64,000 nucleotides of DNA from Protea cynaroides (Eukaryota > Streptophyta > Magnoliopsida > Proteales > Proteaceae). The stretch is from NCBI GenBank assembly GCA_028583415.1, contig CM053267.1, positions 27,328,902 to 27,392,901 of the forward strand, given 5' to 3'. The notes beneath the pieces were generated by a model that saw nothing but the letters and a program-made list of their open reading frames with translations, did no database searches and had not been told where the DNA came from. Made by a program: the position numbers and the translations under genes. Position 1 is the stretch's first letter. Every line of letters begins with the position of its first letter. Below, one piece after another: positions 49,901 through 60,941 of this stretch.

Positions 49901-52900
49901 GCCACAATCCTACGTCCTCCCCTTGATACCCTACTCGTATCAAGTACGCTGAGGTAGATGGCGATACGAAAAAGTATTAGTGTGAGGATATATCCAGGGC
50001 TACACTTCCCTTCACATTCCACACACTAACGAAAACAATCACATGCCTAAACATTAACATTCCTAGCATACGAATATGCGTGAACAGATAATAAAATTAA
50101 ATAACAGGATGACATGTGAAAATGCACAGGCAACAATCGACATATTACATAAACAAAGGTTTACTGTCCATTATTAGTTAATTAAGGTTTGGGGTCTTGT
50201 CCCTTACCTGACGCGTGATTGCAAGTCTGCTCTGTGTCACAGCCTCTACTCACGCCGTCCCCAAGTCCTACATAACATTATTCATTAATTATAATTAGGT
50301 TTTTACAAGGTTCTAGTTGGTCAGAACCAAGTCTGGCCAACAAACAGGCTTTGGACAGGCATACCGGTCTTGCTCAACAGGGCATACCGGTTTGACTATA
50401 GTCCAGTCGGTATGTGCCTGCGGTATATACCGCAGGACTCTTTGTCCAGTCGGTATGCCCTACGGTATATACTGCATGGGCATACCGCAGGACTTGAGTC
50501 GAGCCAATATGTCCGGTGGTATGGGTCCGAGAGTCCATTATTGGACCTCCCTCTCTTGTCGGTCCTTGGTTCGGTTTCAGGGTTCCTCTTAAACCATTCT
50601 AAGGTCACGATACTTGTTTAGTCACTTAGGTTTACAATTTTTCACCGCTTAACCTAGTAGAACAACGTTTCCATTCTTTTCAGAATGAAACTCAAAGAGA
50701 ACTAGGATTCTACAGATCTAGGTTTTGGATCAATACGCCATTTCACGGCTTTGATCCGTAAACCAAACATCACCATAGAGGTAGAGCACTTACAGTTGTT
50801 TGTTGAATGGCGATGCTCACCTCTCAACGGAAAATCCCTTCTCGAACATCCTTCTTCCTCTTTGCTCCTTCTCAGATCTCTTCCAGACGGCTCTAGGGTT
50901 TGAGAGTGTTTGGAAATGATCTAAGGAGAATGAAGGATGCATATATATAGTGGGAGACCATTCTAGGAAGGTCTCCTACGTCTAAAAGATTTCTTAAACT
51001 CGGATTTGGAGTGTGGGACCCATTAAAATCCGTCAACACTCTCGCACACATACTGTTGGACATACCGGTCTCACTCAGAGTGTAGCTGGTATGTCAGACT
51101 GGTATGAGAAAAACTTGATTTAAATGATCGTTTCTCGTACCTGGAGTCCGTGATTCATCACCCGGCCTCATCTTCTGGTCCGGTTATGATTGGAAGACCT
51201 GTCACGATGCGAAACATAGGTTAGATCGGGTTTTCGGAGTACGGGTCTTACATATAGTCTGGCCATTTTGCAAGCTATGTGTAAATGATGACATGATGTA
51301 CTGACTCAATGTTATCTTCACACATAACAACACTTCATTTTAGCATTCATTAAATAAATATATAAGCATAAAAAACTAAAAGAATGATAAAATTATGTAA
51401 TTTGAATAATGTTCCTTAATACCTTGAGATTTCTTTTTAAATGAAATACAAAACTACTTTCGAAATTAAACGTAACTTGATGCAACTTGTTAATAGTCAA
51501 TGATCTGGTTACAACTGTCTGACTAGTAGGTAATCCAGTACGTGTACGAAAATGACTAGCTGATTGATTAGTTGTGCCTTTTTTTTAATTCCCTTCTTCT
51601 TTTGTGGCTGCGGGAGAGGGGAGGTCGTGGGATTTCAACTAGGTACTAGACATTTTAACTAGAATAGCTATTCCTTTTTTTTTTTTTTTTAAATATACTT
51701 CTTACTTATTATTTCCTTGTAATTGTTTATGCTTTTCTACCTTGGCTCCTCTTATCATTGTAGATTTGTAGTAGTCAGATGACTTGGGTGCTAGGAAAGG
51801 TAATTTTATTATAATGAAAGGAATATACAGTTGGCGGGAGGTTAGTAGCAGAGTGCATGTACCTATGGTATCCATTCTGCCTTTTTATTTCCTTCTCCTT
51901 TTGTTTTTTCTTTTGATTTTGGAGCTGGTCTTACCATGACATCTGCTTTATGGTTAAGTGGGCAGAAATCTTGAGTATGCACCATAATGCTCATTAATGT
52001 TGTCTTGTGCCCTCCCTGAAATTGATGCTTCAAGGCCTATAGAGAATAAATTAGGGACTTGATTACCATTTTTGGGTTGTGGAATATTTCTCATCACACA
52101 ATCTGAAACCTTCAGGTACTTAATACGGAGTAAATATTGAGGCTGTGGAACCAAATGGCAACACATCCAGGATGAAAGCACTCATATATTTTCATTCATT
52201 AAGACTGAAATTGAAGTGCTTTGAGTGACTTTGGTCGAGATCGACTGAAGTAAAATGAAATTACAGGCTTTAAATTATGACTCATTGAAAATAATGAACT
52301 GGATTTCTGAACTATTTTGATCTTGGCCATGGCTGGAAAGAATTGAATTTTTTTTGCTTTCTTTCTGCGGTTGGTTAAATTGCTTTGCTGCTTTCCATGT
52401 TGAAGAAGCTTGATGGAAATATTCTTTTGATGATTTTGTTTGCATTTAATCTGGTAGTAATCTTGATTTGTCTTGCTAAATTTTTAAAATTTTACTTGTA
52501 GTTCTCATGAAATAAGCAATGTCGTGCATAAAAAATGTGTAGCTTTTTTATTTGTTTCAATTTTTCCCCTACCTCTTTCTTTTTTATTTTGGCTTTGTTT
52601 GGGTATGACACTATGACTAAAGAATTCACTTTAATTTTATTAGGAAGTTTCCAAAGATGAGGAAGAAGAAGAAGAAGAAACTGAACAATCTGAAGAGGAA
52701 TCAGAAGAAGAACCTGAGGTTAGGATCCATTTTGCTGATTCCCTCATATTCTGTAATGATTTTCTATTTTTTTGGCTTAGGTTCTGGAATGTCTTCTACA
52801 AGTCACTTGATATTTTGGTTTTAGTTGTCAGCTTGAATTAAGATTCTTGCTCACTGCTATTGGTTCTGATTGCTGGCAGAAGCAAAAAGGAACACAAGGT

Positions 52901-55457
52901 ATTATTGAGATTCAGAATCCTAATCTGGTGAAACCAAAGAATGTGAAAGCTAGGGATGTTGATGTAAGTTTGGAAGTCTTCTTCGCACTCTTTTCTGGCA
53001 TTACTATGGAAGCTTTGGTTGTGCAATAAACCAATTCTTCTTTTGCAGATGGAGAAAACAACTGAACTATCTAGGCGTGAAAGGTTTGTAATTTCTCCTG
53101 TTGATTTTTCATTTCATATGGACTATTTAATCTTCGAAAGAGTTTTGCATATACTTACTATATTTATTGATGGTTGGCATTTTGTCACTCGATTTGTTAT
53201 TGTGAGTTTTTATGTTCATGGTTTTGTTGTGTTTTCTGCAGGGAGGCGATAGAGAAACAAAAAGCTCATGAACGATATATGAGGCTGCAGGAACAAGGGA
53301 AAACAGAACAAGCAAGAAAAGATTTAGGTAAACCACATGAAATTATTGTTGATTCATTTCTTCTCTCTTCAATTGATTCAATTAATCTGCTTGGCAATTT
53401 AAATGCAGAGGAATATAGGCATTCTGCTGTTTAATATACTGATAGTGGTGTTATTTGCAAATGAATATGCGAAGTGCAAGCATGTAGACATGCATGGGTT
53501 GGGGTTTACAAGGAGTATGGTTCTGAACAGATTGAAAATAGGATCCATGTGTACTGGGATTAAGCTTACTTTAGGAGGGGTTGCAACATAGTTATCAAGG
53601 CGTCACCTAGGCACCGCCTAAGCATCCAGACGGTTCCTGAACGTCTAGATGACTGGTCGCCATATTATTATAGGTGCCTAGACAGAAAATAGGGGAAAAC
53701 TAAAGGAAAAAATGAGGAAAGATGGGAGAAAATAGGGGGAACAACAATAAGGAAAAGAGGGAAAACTAAAAGGAAAAAGAGGAGGAAAGGTAGGAGAAAG
53801 TAGAGGGAACAATAAGGGATAGAGGGAAATGGGGAGAAAAACCAGAGAGAATGAAAAATAATATAAAAATGGGGAGAAGAAGCAGTAGCAGTAGCAGCTG
53901 CCACTACTGCTGTAAAGGTTGCAGTGGCATTGCCATCATAGTAGGAGGTGGAGGAGGAGGAGGAAAAGGTGAGGAATGTATTCAGAACTCAAGCTACTAG
54001 TACCTATTCCACTGTCAAAGTCAAAGAGAAGAAGATCAAATGAGTTTCATTAGATAAATTATGACTTTAGTCACAAGTAAAAGGTTCAACCACTCATGCA
54101 CGCCCAAGTCGCCTAGGCAGTCCCCTTGTCTCCTAAGCGTTTAAGCACTTCTCCACTGCCTTGGGTCGCCTTGACAACTACAGTTTGTAAAGTGTAGGCA
54201 TGTCTGAATATGGCTCAAATGGTTTTATGATACTGAGTATGGTTCTGAATAGATTTAATAGGGGAAACAGGATCCATGTGTAGCTGGCATAAGGCTTTTA
54301 GTAGGGTTTATGAAGTGTAGGTACGTCTGAATATGGTGCTCAAATGGTTTTTTGATACTGATTTCTCCTGTTCTTTAGATGTTATATCTACCAGATAGTT
54401 GATGTTATATGAAACTTTACTGCATAATAATGTACTAATATATTGGCTTCATTTTTCATATGGATATGCCTTCAGTGATATAGAACCTTGAATGATGTGA
54501 TGCCATTTGAGCACATTAGGCCTATTTAAGTCCTACTTTGGATTGCCTAGTTCTCATTAAGGTTTTAGTGCAAAACTAACTGTCTTTGGTAAACCATTCC
54601 TGTGTTTCCTTTTGGTGATCTCTTTTTTTTTCTTTAATACACCACTTTGAACCTTTGATCCCAAGGATAGAAGCTTCCAGTTTTTCCAACTCAGCTATGA
54701 GGGTGGTTGGTTATCTTTGATGATTTCTGATTGCTCCCACTTGTTTTGATGTTCAATAGGGGCCATCCACTTTCTTGTATGCCTCAAATTAGTTTGTTGT
54801 ACATATTGTACATAATGAGTCTGGGTGGTGAAAATATTGTATTTGCTTGGTTGGAGCCTATACCATTCAAATTTAAAGAAAACACTTGAAGATTATAATA
54901 GGACATTGCAGGGTTAACAGTAACTCTGTAACTACATGAAGAGCTCTGCCTCCCTTTTCCCATTTTACCTCAATCACATATAATTTCAATGTAGAATCAC
55001 ATGTAATTAATTGGTTCCCTTTTCTCAGATCATCATTCTTGGTAGTTTCATTTTTCCAACCTGGCAATAATGTCTTCTTGGTCCATTGACTGGCTTTGAT
55101 GAAATTTTAAAATTTTTACATCCGTTCTTCATCTTTACTCTTGGATCCATTGACTGGTTTGATAGAATTTGAAATTTTGTACTGATCCATTCTTCATCTC
55201 TACTTTTGGATCCTCCGTAACTTTTTACTGGGGCTTATTTTAAATGCTGATTGATTATTGTTCTCTCAGACCGTTTGACTTTGATACGCCAACAAAGGGC
55301 AGAGGCTGCAAAGAAACGTGAAGAAGAGAAGAACGGTATGCTATATGTTCCACACCAATGGTATGTTTTTAATTTCTCCATACTCTGTGTCTATAAACTG
55401 ATTTGGCAAATCAAACTTGCAGCCAAAGAGCTGAAGAAAGTTGAAGCTCGCAAATGA
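46907..55457 (+). CDS. 28 kDa heat- and acid-stable phosphoprotein-like (PDAP1/HASPP28 family)
   Basis: Eight exons join to a 161-residue frame: 46907-46973, 48046-48083, 52644-52718, 52880-52963, 53049-53083, 53242-53327, 55270-55335, 55423-55457. All introns are GT-AG and phases agree. The N-terminus is MGRGKFKGKPTGRRHFSTPE. An acidic Glu/Ser stretch follows (exon 3), then GIIEIQNPNLVKPKNVKARD, then the family core TTELSRRERE and AHERYMRLQEQGKTEQARKD, then LIRQQRAEAAKKREEEK and a basic end (KKVEARK). This is the usual order and length for plant PDAP1-like proteins: small, highly charged and probably disordered, with a C-terminal helix. The animal protein was found as a PDGF-associated phosphoprotein; the plant role is not established. 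Nothing looks broken. Intron 2 (4560 bp) and intron 6 (1942 bp) are enlarged by transposons. Confidence 0.93.
49283..49440 (-). other. LTR-embedded exon-like ORF, copy 3
   Basis: On the minus strand CTTTTTCAG is followed by an open frame with DVDAGYTIEDFMAAPAYG, then VEDEHDGSCEC, ending TGA (49283-49285), seven codons later than in copies 2 and 4. It aligns without gaps to those copies over 45 codons. An (AT)n tract lies just before the acceptor-like site, so the part upstream of the acceptor changes freely while the part after it does not. Confidence 0.5.
50358..50523. repeat. Cluster of CATACCGGT motifs (LTR cluster 1)
   Basis: GCATACCGGT at 50359 and 50382, CGGTATG at 50408 and 50451, a palindrome CGGTATATACCG at 50421, and further CGGTAT/ATACCG half-sites. 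It occupies the place where LTR 2174-4480 has AGGGTCG motifs. Confidence 0.7.
51059..51105. repeat. Cluster of CATACCGGT motifs (LTR cluster 2, U3)
   Basis: CATACCGGTC at 51061 and two CTGGTATG copies near 51087 and 51100, upstream of the LTR TATA-like tract in LTR orientation. Confidence 0.55.
53471..54440. repeat. About 125-bp tandem repeats in intron 6, split by a TIR insertion
   Basis: Units with AAGTGTAGGCATGTCTGAATATGG begin near 54189 and 54313; an older unit begins near 53471. Removing the 53589-54180 insertion restores a unit of about 126 bp. TATGGTTCTGAA and GGATCCATGTGTA recur in each. Confidence 0.65.
53589..54180. mobile_element. Non-autonomous TIR element in intron 6
   Basis: TAGTTATCAAGGCG at the left and CGCCTTGACAACTA at the right form inverted ends; CACCTAGGC/GCCTAGGCG-type phrases sit inside each end. 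The interior is purine-rich and non-coding. Target duplication unclear. Confidence 0.65.
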
Positions 55458-56313
55458 TGTTGGCAAAGTGATGATGCAAAAGCCTCTTTAGAATTGTTCT
55501 TCATCCTCCACAAGAAGCATACTATATATAGTCATCTGATTGACTAGTAGTTCAATTATGAAGGAACAAAATCAACATTGGTAATTTGTGGAAACTGTTT
55601 ATGTTAGATGATTAACCATGTTATAATGTTGGTATCATAAAGCAATACAGATTCTGATCTTGAGTTTTGTTCGACTTCTTCAAAATGCTGGATGCTATGG
55701 GCTTCTTTTCATCAGAAGCAAGAGAAATACTAGCTGTACAGGCTGAAAACAGTCTCTGATGATGGTTATGGTGGAAGCTTTAACTGTTTTATTTGGTTCT
55801 CTGTTGCAAATAGAGATTGTGAATCAAGGTTCAGGTTTAAATTAGCAGATGGGTTAGTCAATATCTGATCTGGATGATGACTTGTTCCAGGATGGTTCTC
55901 TTTTACTTTATCCACCCAATCGTGGATGCCACCTTGGCAGCAATTGCCGAGTTGGCCACGAAAATTTGGCTAAGCCATCGTTATACTGGCTGGGAAATCT
56001 TGCCTTACTCCATGTGTACTTCTCCAGTGGTGATTGGTAAGGGTATCAATTAGGCCGGTTACTTATCGGTTCTGATCTCAAGGAAGCCATTTCCAGAATT
56101 GTCCTATTTATTAATGGCTCCAAAACTAGAAACTTGTCCCATTTAATAATGGAACGGTCTGGTTTTGGTTTTTAACAGTTCTGAACACAAAGCTTACCTC
56201 TTATGGATTTATATAAGATTAAAATTTTTTGAATCTTTAAGAAAAATTTTCATCTACCATCTAAGAAGTATTCCATAATCATTACTTATATTTTTCAGCT
56301 AATGTTATTTACT
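55458..56313. other. 3' flank of the PDAP1-like gene
   Basis: Probable 3' UTR to about 55650, then intergenic DNA. No LTR end of the right-hand element is visible before the gap. Confidence 0.5.
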
Positions 56314-56813
56314 NNNNNNNNNNNNNNNNNNNNNNNNNNNNNNNNNNNNNNNNNNNNNNNNNNNNNNNNNNNNNNNNNNNNNNNNNNNNNNNNNNNNNNN
56401 NNNNNNNNNNNNNNNNNNNNNNNNNNNNNNNNNNNNNNNNNNNNNNNNNNNNNNNNNNNNNNNNNNNNNNNNNNNNNNNNNNNNNNNNNNNNNNNNNNNN
56501 NNNNNNNNNNNNNNNNNNNNNNNNNNNNNNNNNNNNNNNNNNNNNNNNNNNNNNNNNNNNNNNNNNNNNNNNNNNNNNNNNNNNNNNNNNNNNNNNNNNN
56601 NNNNNNNNNNNNNNNNNNNNNNNNNNNNNNNNNNNNNNNNNNNNNNNNNNNNNNNNNNNNNNNNNNNNNNNNNNNNNNNNNNNNNNNNNNNNNNNNNNNN
56701 NNNNNNNNNNNNNNNNNNNNNNNNNNNNNNNNNNNNNNNNNNNNNNNNNNNNNNNNNNNNNNNNNNNNNNNNNNNNNNNNNNNNNNNNNNNNNNNNNNNN
56801 NNNNNNNNNNNNN
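56314..56813. other. Assembly gap, exactly 500 N
   Basis: A round-number run of N, probably a placeholder of unknown true size. It cuts the integrase of the minus-strand element. Confidence 0.98.
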
Positions 56814-57540
56814 CTCGTCCCAAACTCCTTTGAAATCTAGGGCACAAGCTCGGAGCATATCTTCTAAAATTTGAATAGTTTGTTCTGACTGCCCTTTCGT
56901 CTGAGGGTGAAAAGCTGTACTGAACTTCAACTTGGTTCCCATAGCTTTCTGTAATCCTTCCCAGAACTTTGATGTAAAACGGGGATCTCTGTCAGATACT
57001 ATACTCTCTGGGACGCCTTGAAGTCTGACTATATTATCAACATATAGCTTGGTCAGCTTCTCCATGGTATACTGAGGTCTTACCACAATGAATCGAGCTA
57101 TCTGTGTAAGTCGATCGACTATAACCCAAACTGCATCCACCGACCTTGGTGTCAAGGATAGGCCAGTGACGAAATCCATTGTGATACAATCCCACTTCCA
57201 TGCAGGTTTCGATAATGGCTGTAGTAAACCTGCGGGTCTCTGCCTTTCCGCTCTAACTTGCTGGCAATTCAGACATTGGAATACGAAATGAGCTATATCG
57301 GCTTTCATACCCCTCCACCAATATAATCTTCTTAAATCATGGTACATTTTGGTGCTTCCTGGATGTACCGAGTATGGAGTGTAATGAGCTTCTGTCATAA
57401 CTCGATCTCTGATATTTAAGTTCTCACTCTCAGGTATACATAATCGTCTACGATACCTGAGTACTTTGTCTAAATCCAAGGTAAAGTCAGAATTGCTGTT
57501 ACCCTTCTCTAGGTCTTCTTGTACCGTCTTGAGATGTGGA
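56814..57540 (-). pseudogene. Integrase domain (C-terminus missing)
   Basis: Zinc-binding HHCC region with HPGSTKMYHDLRRLYWW and QCLNCQQVR, then the catalytic core: ITMDFVTGL (first Asp), IVSDRDPRFTSKFW (second Asp), and HPQTKGQSEQTIQ (Glu). The acidic triad is present. The QT-D-GQ position is Lys. The gap removes the C-terminal part. Confidence 0.9.
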
Positions 57541-57542
57541 TC

Positions 57543-58202
57543 CTATAGGATTGCTACTTTGACCTCATCTATGAGATCCGATGAGATCTTCAAGGCTGCG
57601 AACATCAATGTAAACTTATGAATTAAGCCTTGTTCCACTGGATCTCTTGTAGTCTCTATTATATACTCTTCATCATTCTCTTTTGAGCTCGAGGCTGCAG
57701 CACATAATGCAACATTTGTACTTGGTCCTGCCTCCGGTTTCAATGCCCACTTTCTGCTTAAGGCATCAGCCACAACATTTGCCTTACCCGGATGGTACTG
57801 GATGTCACAATCATAATCTTTTAATAACTCCAGCCATCTCCTCTGTCTCATATTCAGGTCCTTCTTAGTGAAAAGATAGGTTAAGCTCTTGTGATCTAAC
57901 TTAATCTGGAACTTTTCACCGTAGAGGTAGTGTCTCCAAGTCTTAATTGCATGTATTACCGCTGCTAACTCCAAGTCATGTGTAGGATAATTCTTCTCAT
58001 GCTCTTTCAACTGTCTTGAAGCTTAGGCAATCACCTGTTCTCCTTGCATCAATACACATCCAAGACCTAACCCTGAAGCCTCCGTATATAAGGTAAACGG
58101 TAAGCTTGGTGCTGGGATGGTCAAGATAGGTGCAGAGACTAGTCTTGACTTCAAAGTCTGAAAGCATTTCTTGCACTTGTCTGACCATATAAATTTCTCT
58201 CC
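57543..58202 (-). pseudogene. RNase H domain
   Basis: YTEASGLGLGCVLMQ near its start carries Glu where the family has its first catalytic Asp. THDLELAAVIHAIKTWRHYL and YHPGKANVVADALSRK follow. A TAA at 58023-58025 and a TAG at 57541-57543 break it. Confidence 0.85.
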
Positions 58203-58205
58203 CTA

Positions 58206-58909
58206 CTTGGTTAGTCTGGTAAGTGGAACGACGATCCTTGAGTAGTCTTCCACAAATCTTCTATAGTAACCAGCCAATCCAAGGAAACTACGAATCTCCG
58301 CAACTGATTTTGGTACTTCCCATCCTACTATAGCAGCTATCTTACTTGGATCTACCTTGATACCGTCTTCAGATACTACGTGGCCCAATAAAGCCACCTC
58401 CTTCAGCCAAAATTCACATTTCTTAAACTTGGCATAAAGCTTCTCCCTTCTCAGTCGTTGTAGGGTTGCTCTCAAATGTGTTGTATGAACCTCCCTGTCC
58501 TTTGAGTAGACCAATATGTCATCGATGAATACGATGACCGAAGTGTCCAACATGTCATGAAACACTCGGTTCATCAGTTCCATGAACGACGCTGGGGCAT
58601 TGGTCAACCCGAACGACATAACTAGAAACTCATAATGCCCATACCTTGTTCTGAAAGCAGCCTTTGGAATATCTCAGGCCTTGATCTTCAATTGGTGATA
58701 CCCTGATCTAAGATCAATCTTCGAGAAAATCTTTACACCCTGTAACTGATCGAACAGATCATCAATCCTAGGCAAAGGATAACGATTCTTGATGGTTAAC
58801 TTGTTCAGCTCTCGGTAGTCGATACATAGCCGTACACTCCCATCTTTCTTCTTGACGAACAATATAGGTGCTCCCCATGGCGATATGCTTGGTCGTATGA
58901 AACCCTTAT
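58206..58909 (-). pseudogene. Reverse transcriptase domain
   Basis: LCIDYRELNKLTIKNRYPLP, FSKIDLRSGYHQLKI, MSFGLTNAP and the catalytic VIVFIDDILVYSKD are all visible, followed by the thumb/connection GWEVPKSVAEIRSFLGLAGY. One TGA at 58671-58673 interrupts it. Confidence 0.9.
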
Positions 58910-59581
58910 CTAATATTCATGTAATTGGGTCTTCAATTCCTTTAATTCGATAGGGGCTATCCTGTACGGTGCTTTAGACACCGGCGTCGATCCTGGCATT
59001 AGGTCTATCACGAACTCTGTACGCCTGTCTGGAGGTAGACCTGGGAGATCTTCTGGGAACACATCTGGAAACTCTCGTACCACTTCTAGATCTTCCATTC
59101 TTGGCACCTCAGCAGTTATGTCGACCACATACACTAAATACCCCACTCCTCCCTTCTTTAAGCATCTCTTAGCTTTTAGGGCAGAGAGGATCAGCTTCCG
59201 CTTCCTAGGTAACTTGGTCCTGGTGAAGCTAAACTCTTTTCCTTTCTTGTCTTTAAGCACAAGCTTCTTTTCACCACATAATAAGCTGACTGAATGCTGG
59301 CCTAACCAATCCATTCCCAAGATGACGTCAAAGTCTGCCATCTCGAGTTGAACTAGATTAGCTTCTAAATCTCGACCGTCAATGCTAATTGTACATGGTC
59401 CAAAATATTTGTTCAACGCCACTTCGACTGCTAGTGAGGAGCGAACTATCAAGCTTGGGTTTAGATGCTTGACAGGTAATTCCATTCGCTTCCCAAAAGA
59501 AATAGAAACAAAGGAGTGCGTGGCCCTAGAGTCAAAGAGTACTCTGGCAGGTATACCAGCTATATTTACAATTCCTGAAAT
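58910..59581 (-). pseudogene. Aspartic protease domain
   Basis: LFDSRATHSFVS shows the active-site Asp followed by Ser-Arg instead of Ser-Gly. The conserved DVILGMDWL follows. The Gly-to-Arg change should inactivate it. A frameshift near 58915 separates it from RT. Confidence 0.85.
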
Positions 59582-59630
59582 TTAATTATCCCTTAGTTCT
59601 ACATGCTCACACACACAAATAAATAATAAG

Positions 59631-60941
59631 CTAAATAGGAAGGGATAGAATCATACCGGTGACCACATCAGGTGATGCGGCTGCCTCTTCAGTGGTGACT
59701 GCAAATACCTTTCCTTGTTGTGGAGTTTGTTTCTTAGGTAGAGTGCAGTTCTTTGCAATATGACCCAGTTGCTGACAGTTGAAACATTTAATACTCGAAT
59801 TTTGTCCAACGAACTGTGGCGGTGGTGGTGCAGTAGTGTTTCTTACAGGCACCATGGTGGACTGAGCCTTGTATGGGCGAAATGGTCTATTATTACCGAC
59901 ACCTGAAGTCTCAGTAGCTGGTCTCTTCAGTCCCCTGTTCTATGCAAAGAAACTGTCCTTTTGACTTGAGTCAATCACTCTGGAAACCTGTACAGCTTCA
60001 TTGTATACCTTCTTCTCCAGACCCAAGATATGCTCTCTAATGCTCCCTCGTAATCCCATAGTGAATCTACGAGTCTTGGTTTCTTCTTCTTGCATGCTTG
60101 CCGGTGCAAAGAAAATAGCTCTTCGTACCTTTGCTGGTAAGCATCCATAGTAGACTGGGACTGCTGTAGATTGAGGAATTCTTTCTCCATCTGATCTTTG
60201 AAGCTCTTCGAAAAATATTTATCAAAGAAGGCTCCCTTGAATATAGCCCAATCGATCTAAGTGTGCTTTGTCTCCAAATATGCCCGTGTAGAATTCCACC
60301 AGGCATTTGCGTCTTCTTTGAGCATATGTGTAGCAAACAGTACTTTCTCATCCTCAGAACATGTCATCAGACGGAAAGTCTTCTCCATCTCAGCAACCCA
60401 TTGTGCAGGCCACAACGGTTTTCCCGGCTTCCCTGTGAATGTAGGGGGTTTCAGTTTCAAGAATCTATCCACTGCTTGACTCAGATTGTGCTGCCCCTGT
60501 GTATTCATCCTGTACCATGGTGGTGGGTACGGGTAGGCTCCCTGGTAAGCAGATGACGATGAACTGATGTGGTGGTTGTAAATTCTGTCCTTGGCCCATT
60601 GGCCCTGGACTACCATCTGTTGGCAGTGTAATATTATTCCTTCCAGACTCAGGCGTACCTTCAGTGGGAACATAACCAGGTGGCCTGGACATCTTCAACA
60701 GCTCGTTCAAGAATGTCTTCTGTTGAGCTTCCATCTGGTAAACCAGATTCGTGACAATTGTCTCAGAGTTTGTATGAGGAGGGCCTGGCAAGTTTGTCGG
60801 TGCCCTAGGGATCTGCCCTTCTCCACTTTTCGGGTTCTGATTTTGCTCTTCAACATATCCAGTTTTCATATTTTCCTCAGTTTGGTGCACCCTGGAGTGG
60901 TGACGCTTTCGTGAGCCTCTACGACCGTTTCCGCTTACCAT
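59631..60941 (-). pseudogene. Gag with zinc knuckle
   Basis: Low-complexity N-terminus, then the capsid-like FLKLKPPTFTGKPGKPLWPA, WVAEMEKTFRLMTCSEDEKV and DANAWWNSTRAYLE. MEKEFLNLQQSQSTMDAYQQ follows, and finally CFNCQQLGHIAKNC. Spread over three frames. Confidence 0.85.

Larger units (their letters stand above)
49027..51252 (-). repeat. Solo Ty3/gypsy LTR in intron 2 of the PDAP1-like gene
   Basis: Same family as 2174-4480 (CACACCCCAATTC near the left end, GGGTCTTACA at the right). Flanked by TATAG on both sides (49022-49026, 51253-51257). 2226 bp long, antisense to the gene. The left terminus has mutated from TG to TA. It carries a TATA-like tract (about 50942-50949, minus), two clusters of a CATACCGGT motif, and the exon-like ORF at 49283-49440. 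Confidence 0.9.
56814..60941 (-). pseudogene. Ty3/gypsy gag-pol relic
   Basis: In order on the minus strand: gag (60941-about 59980), CX2CX4HX4C zinc knuckle (about 59790), protease (59581-58910), RT (58909-58206), RNase H (about 58200-57660), integrase (57540-56814, cut by the gap). Stops interrupt the frame at 60254-60256, 58671-58673, 58203-58205, 58023-58025 and 57541-57543. Frameshifts occur near 60580, 60130 and 58915. The gene order and RT sequence fit the chromovirus (Tekay/Del-like) branch, but the C-terminal chromodomain would lie in the gap, so that assignment is inference. Confidence 0.9.
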
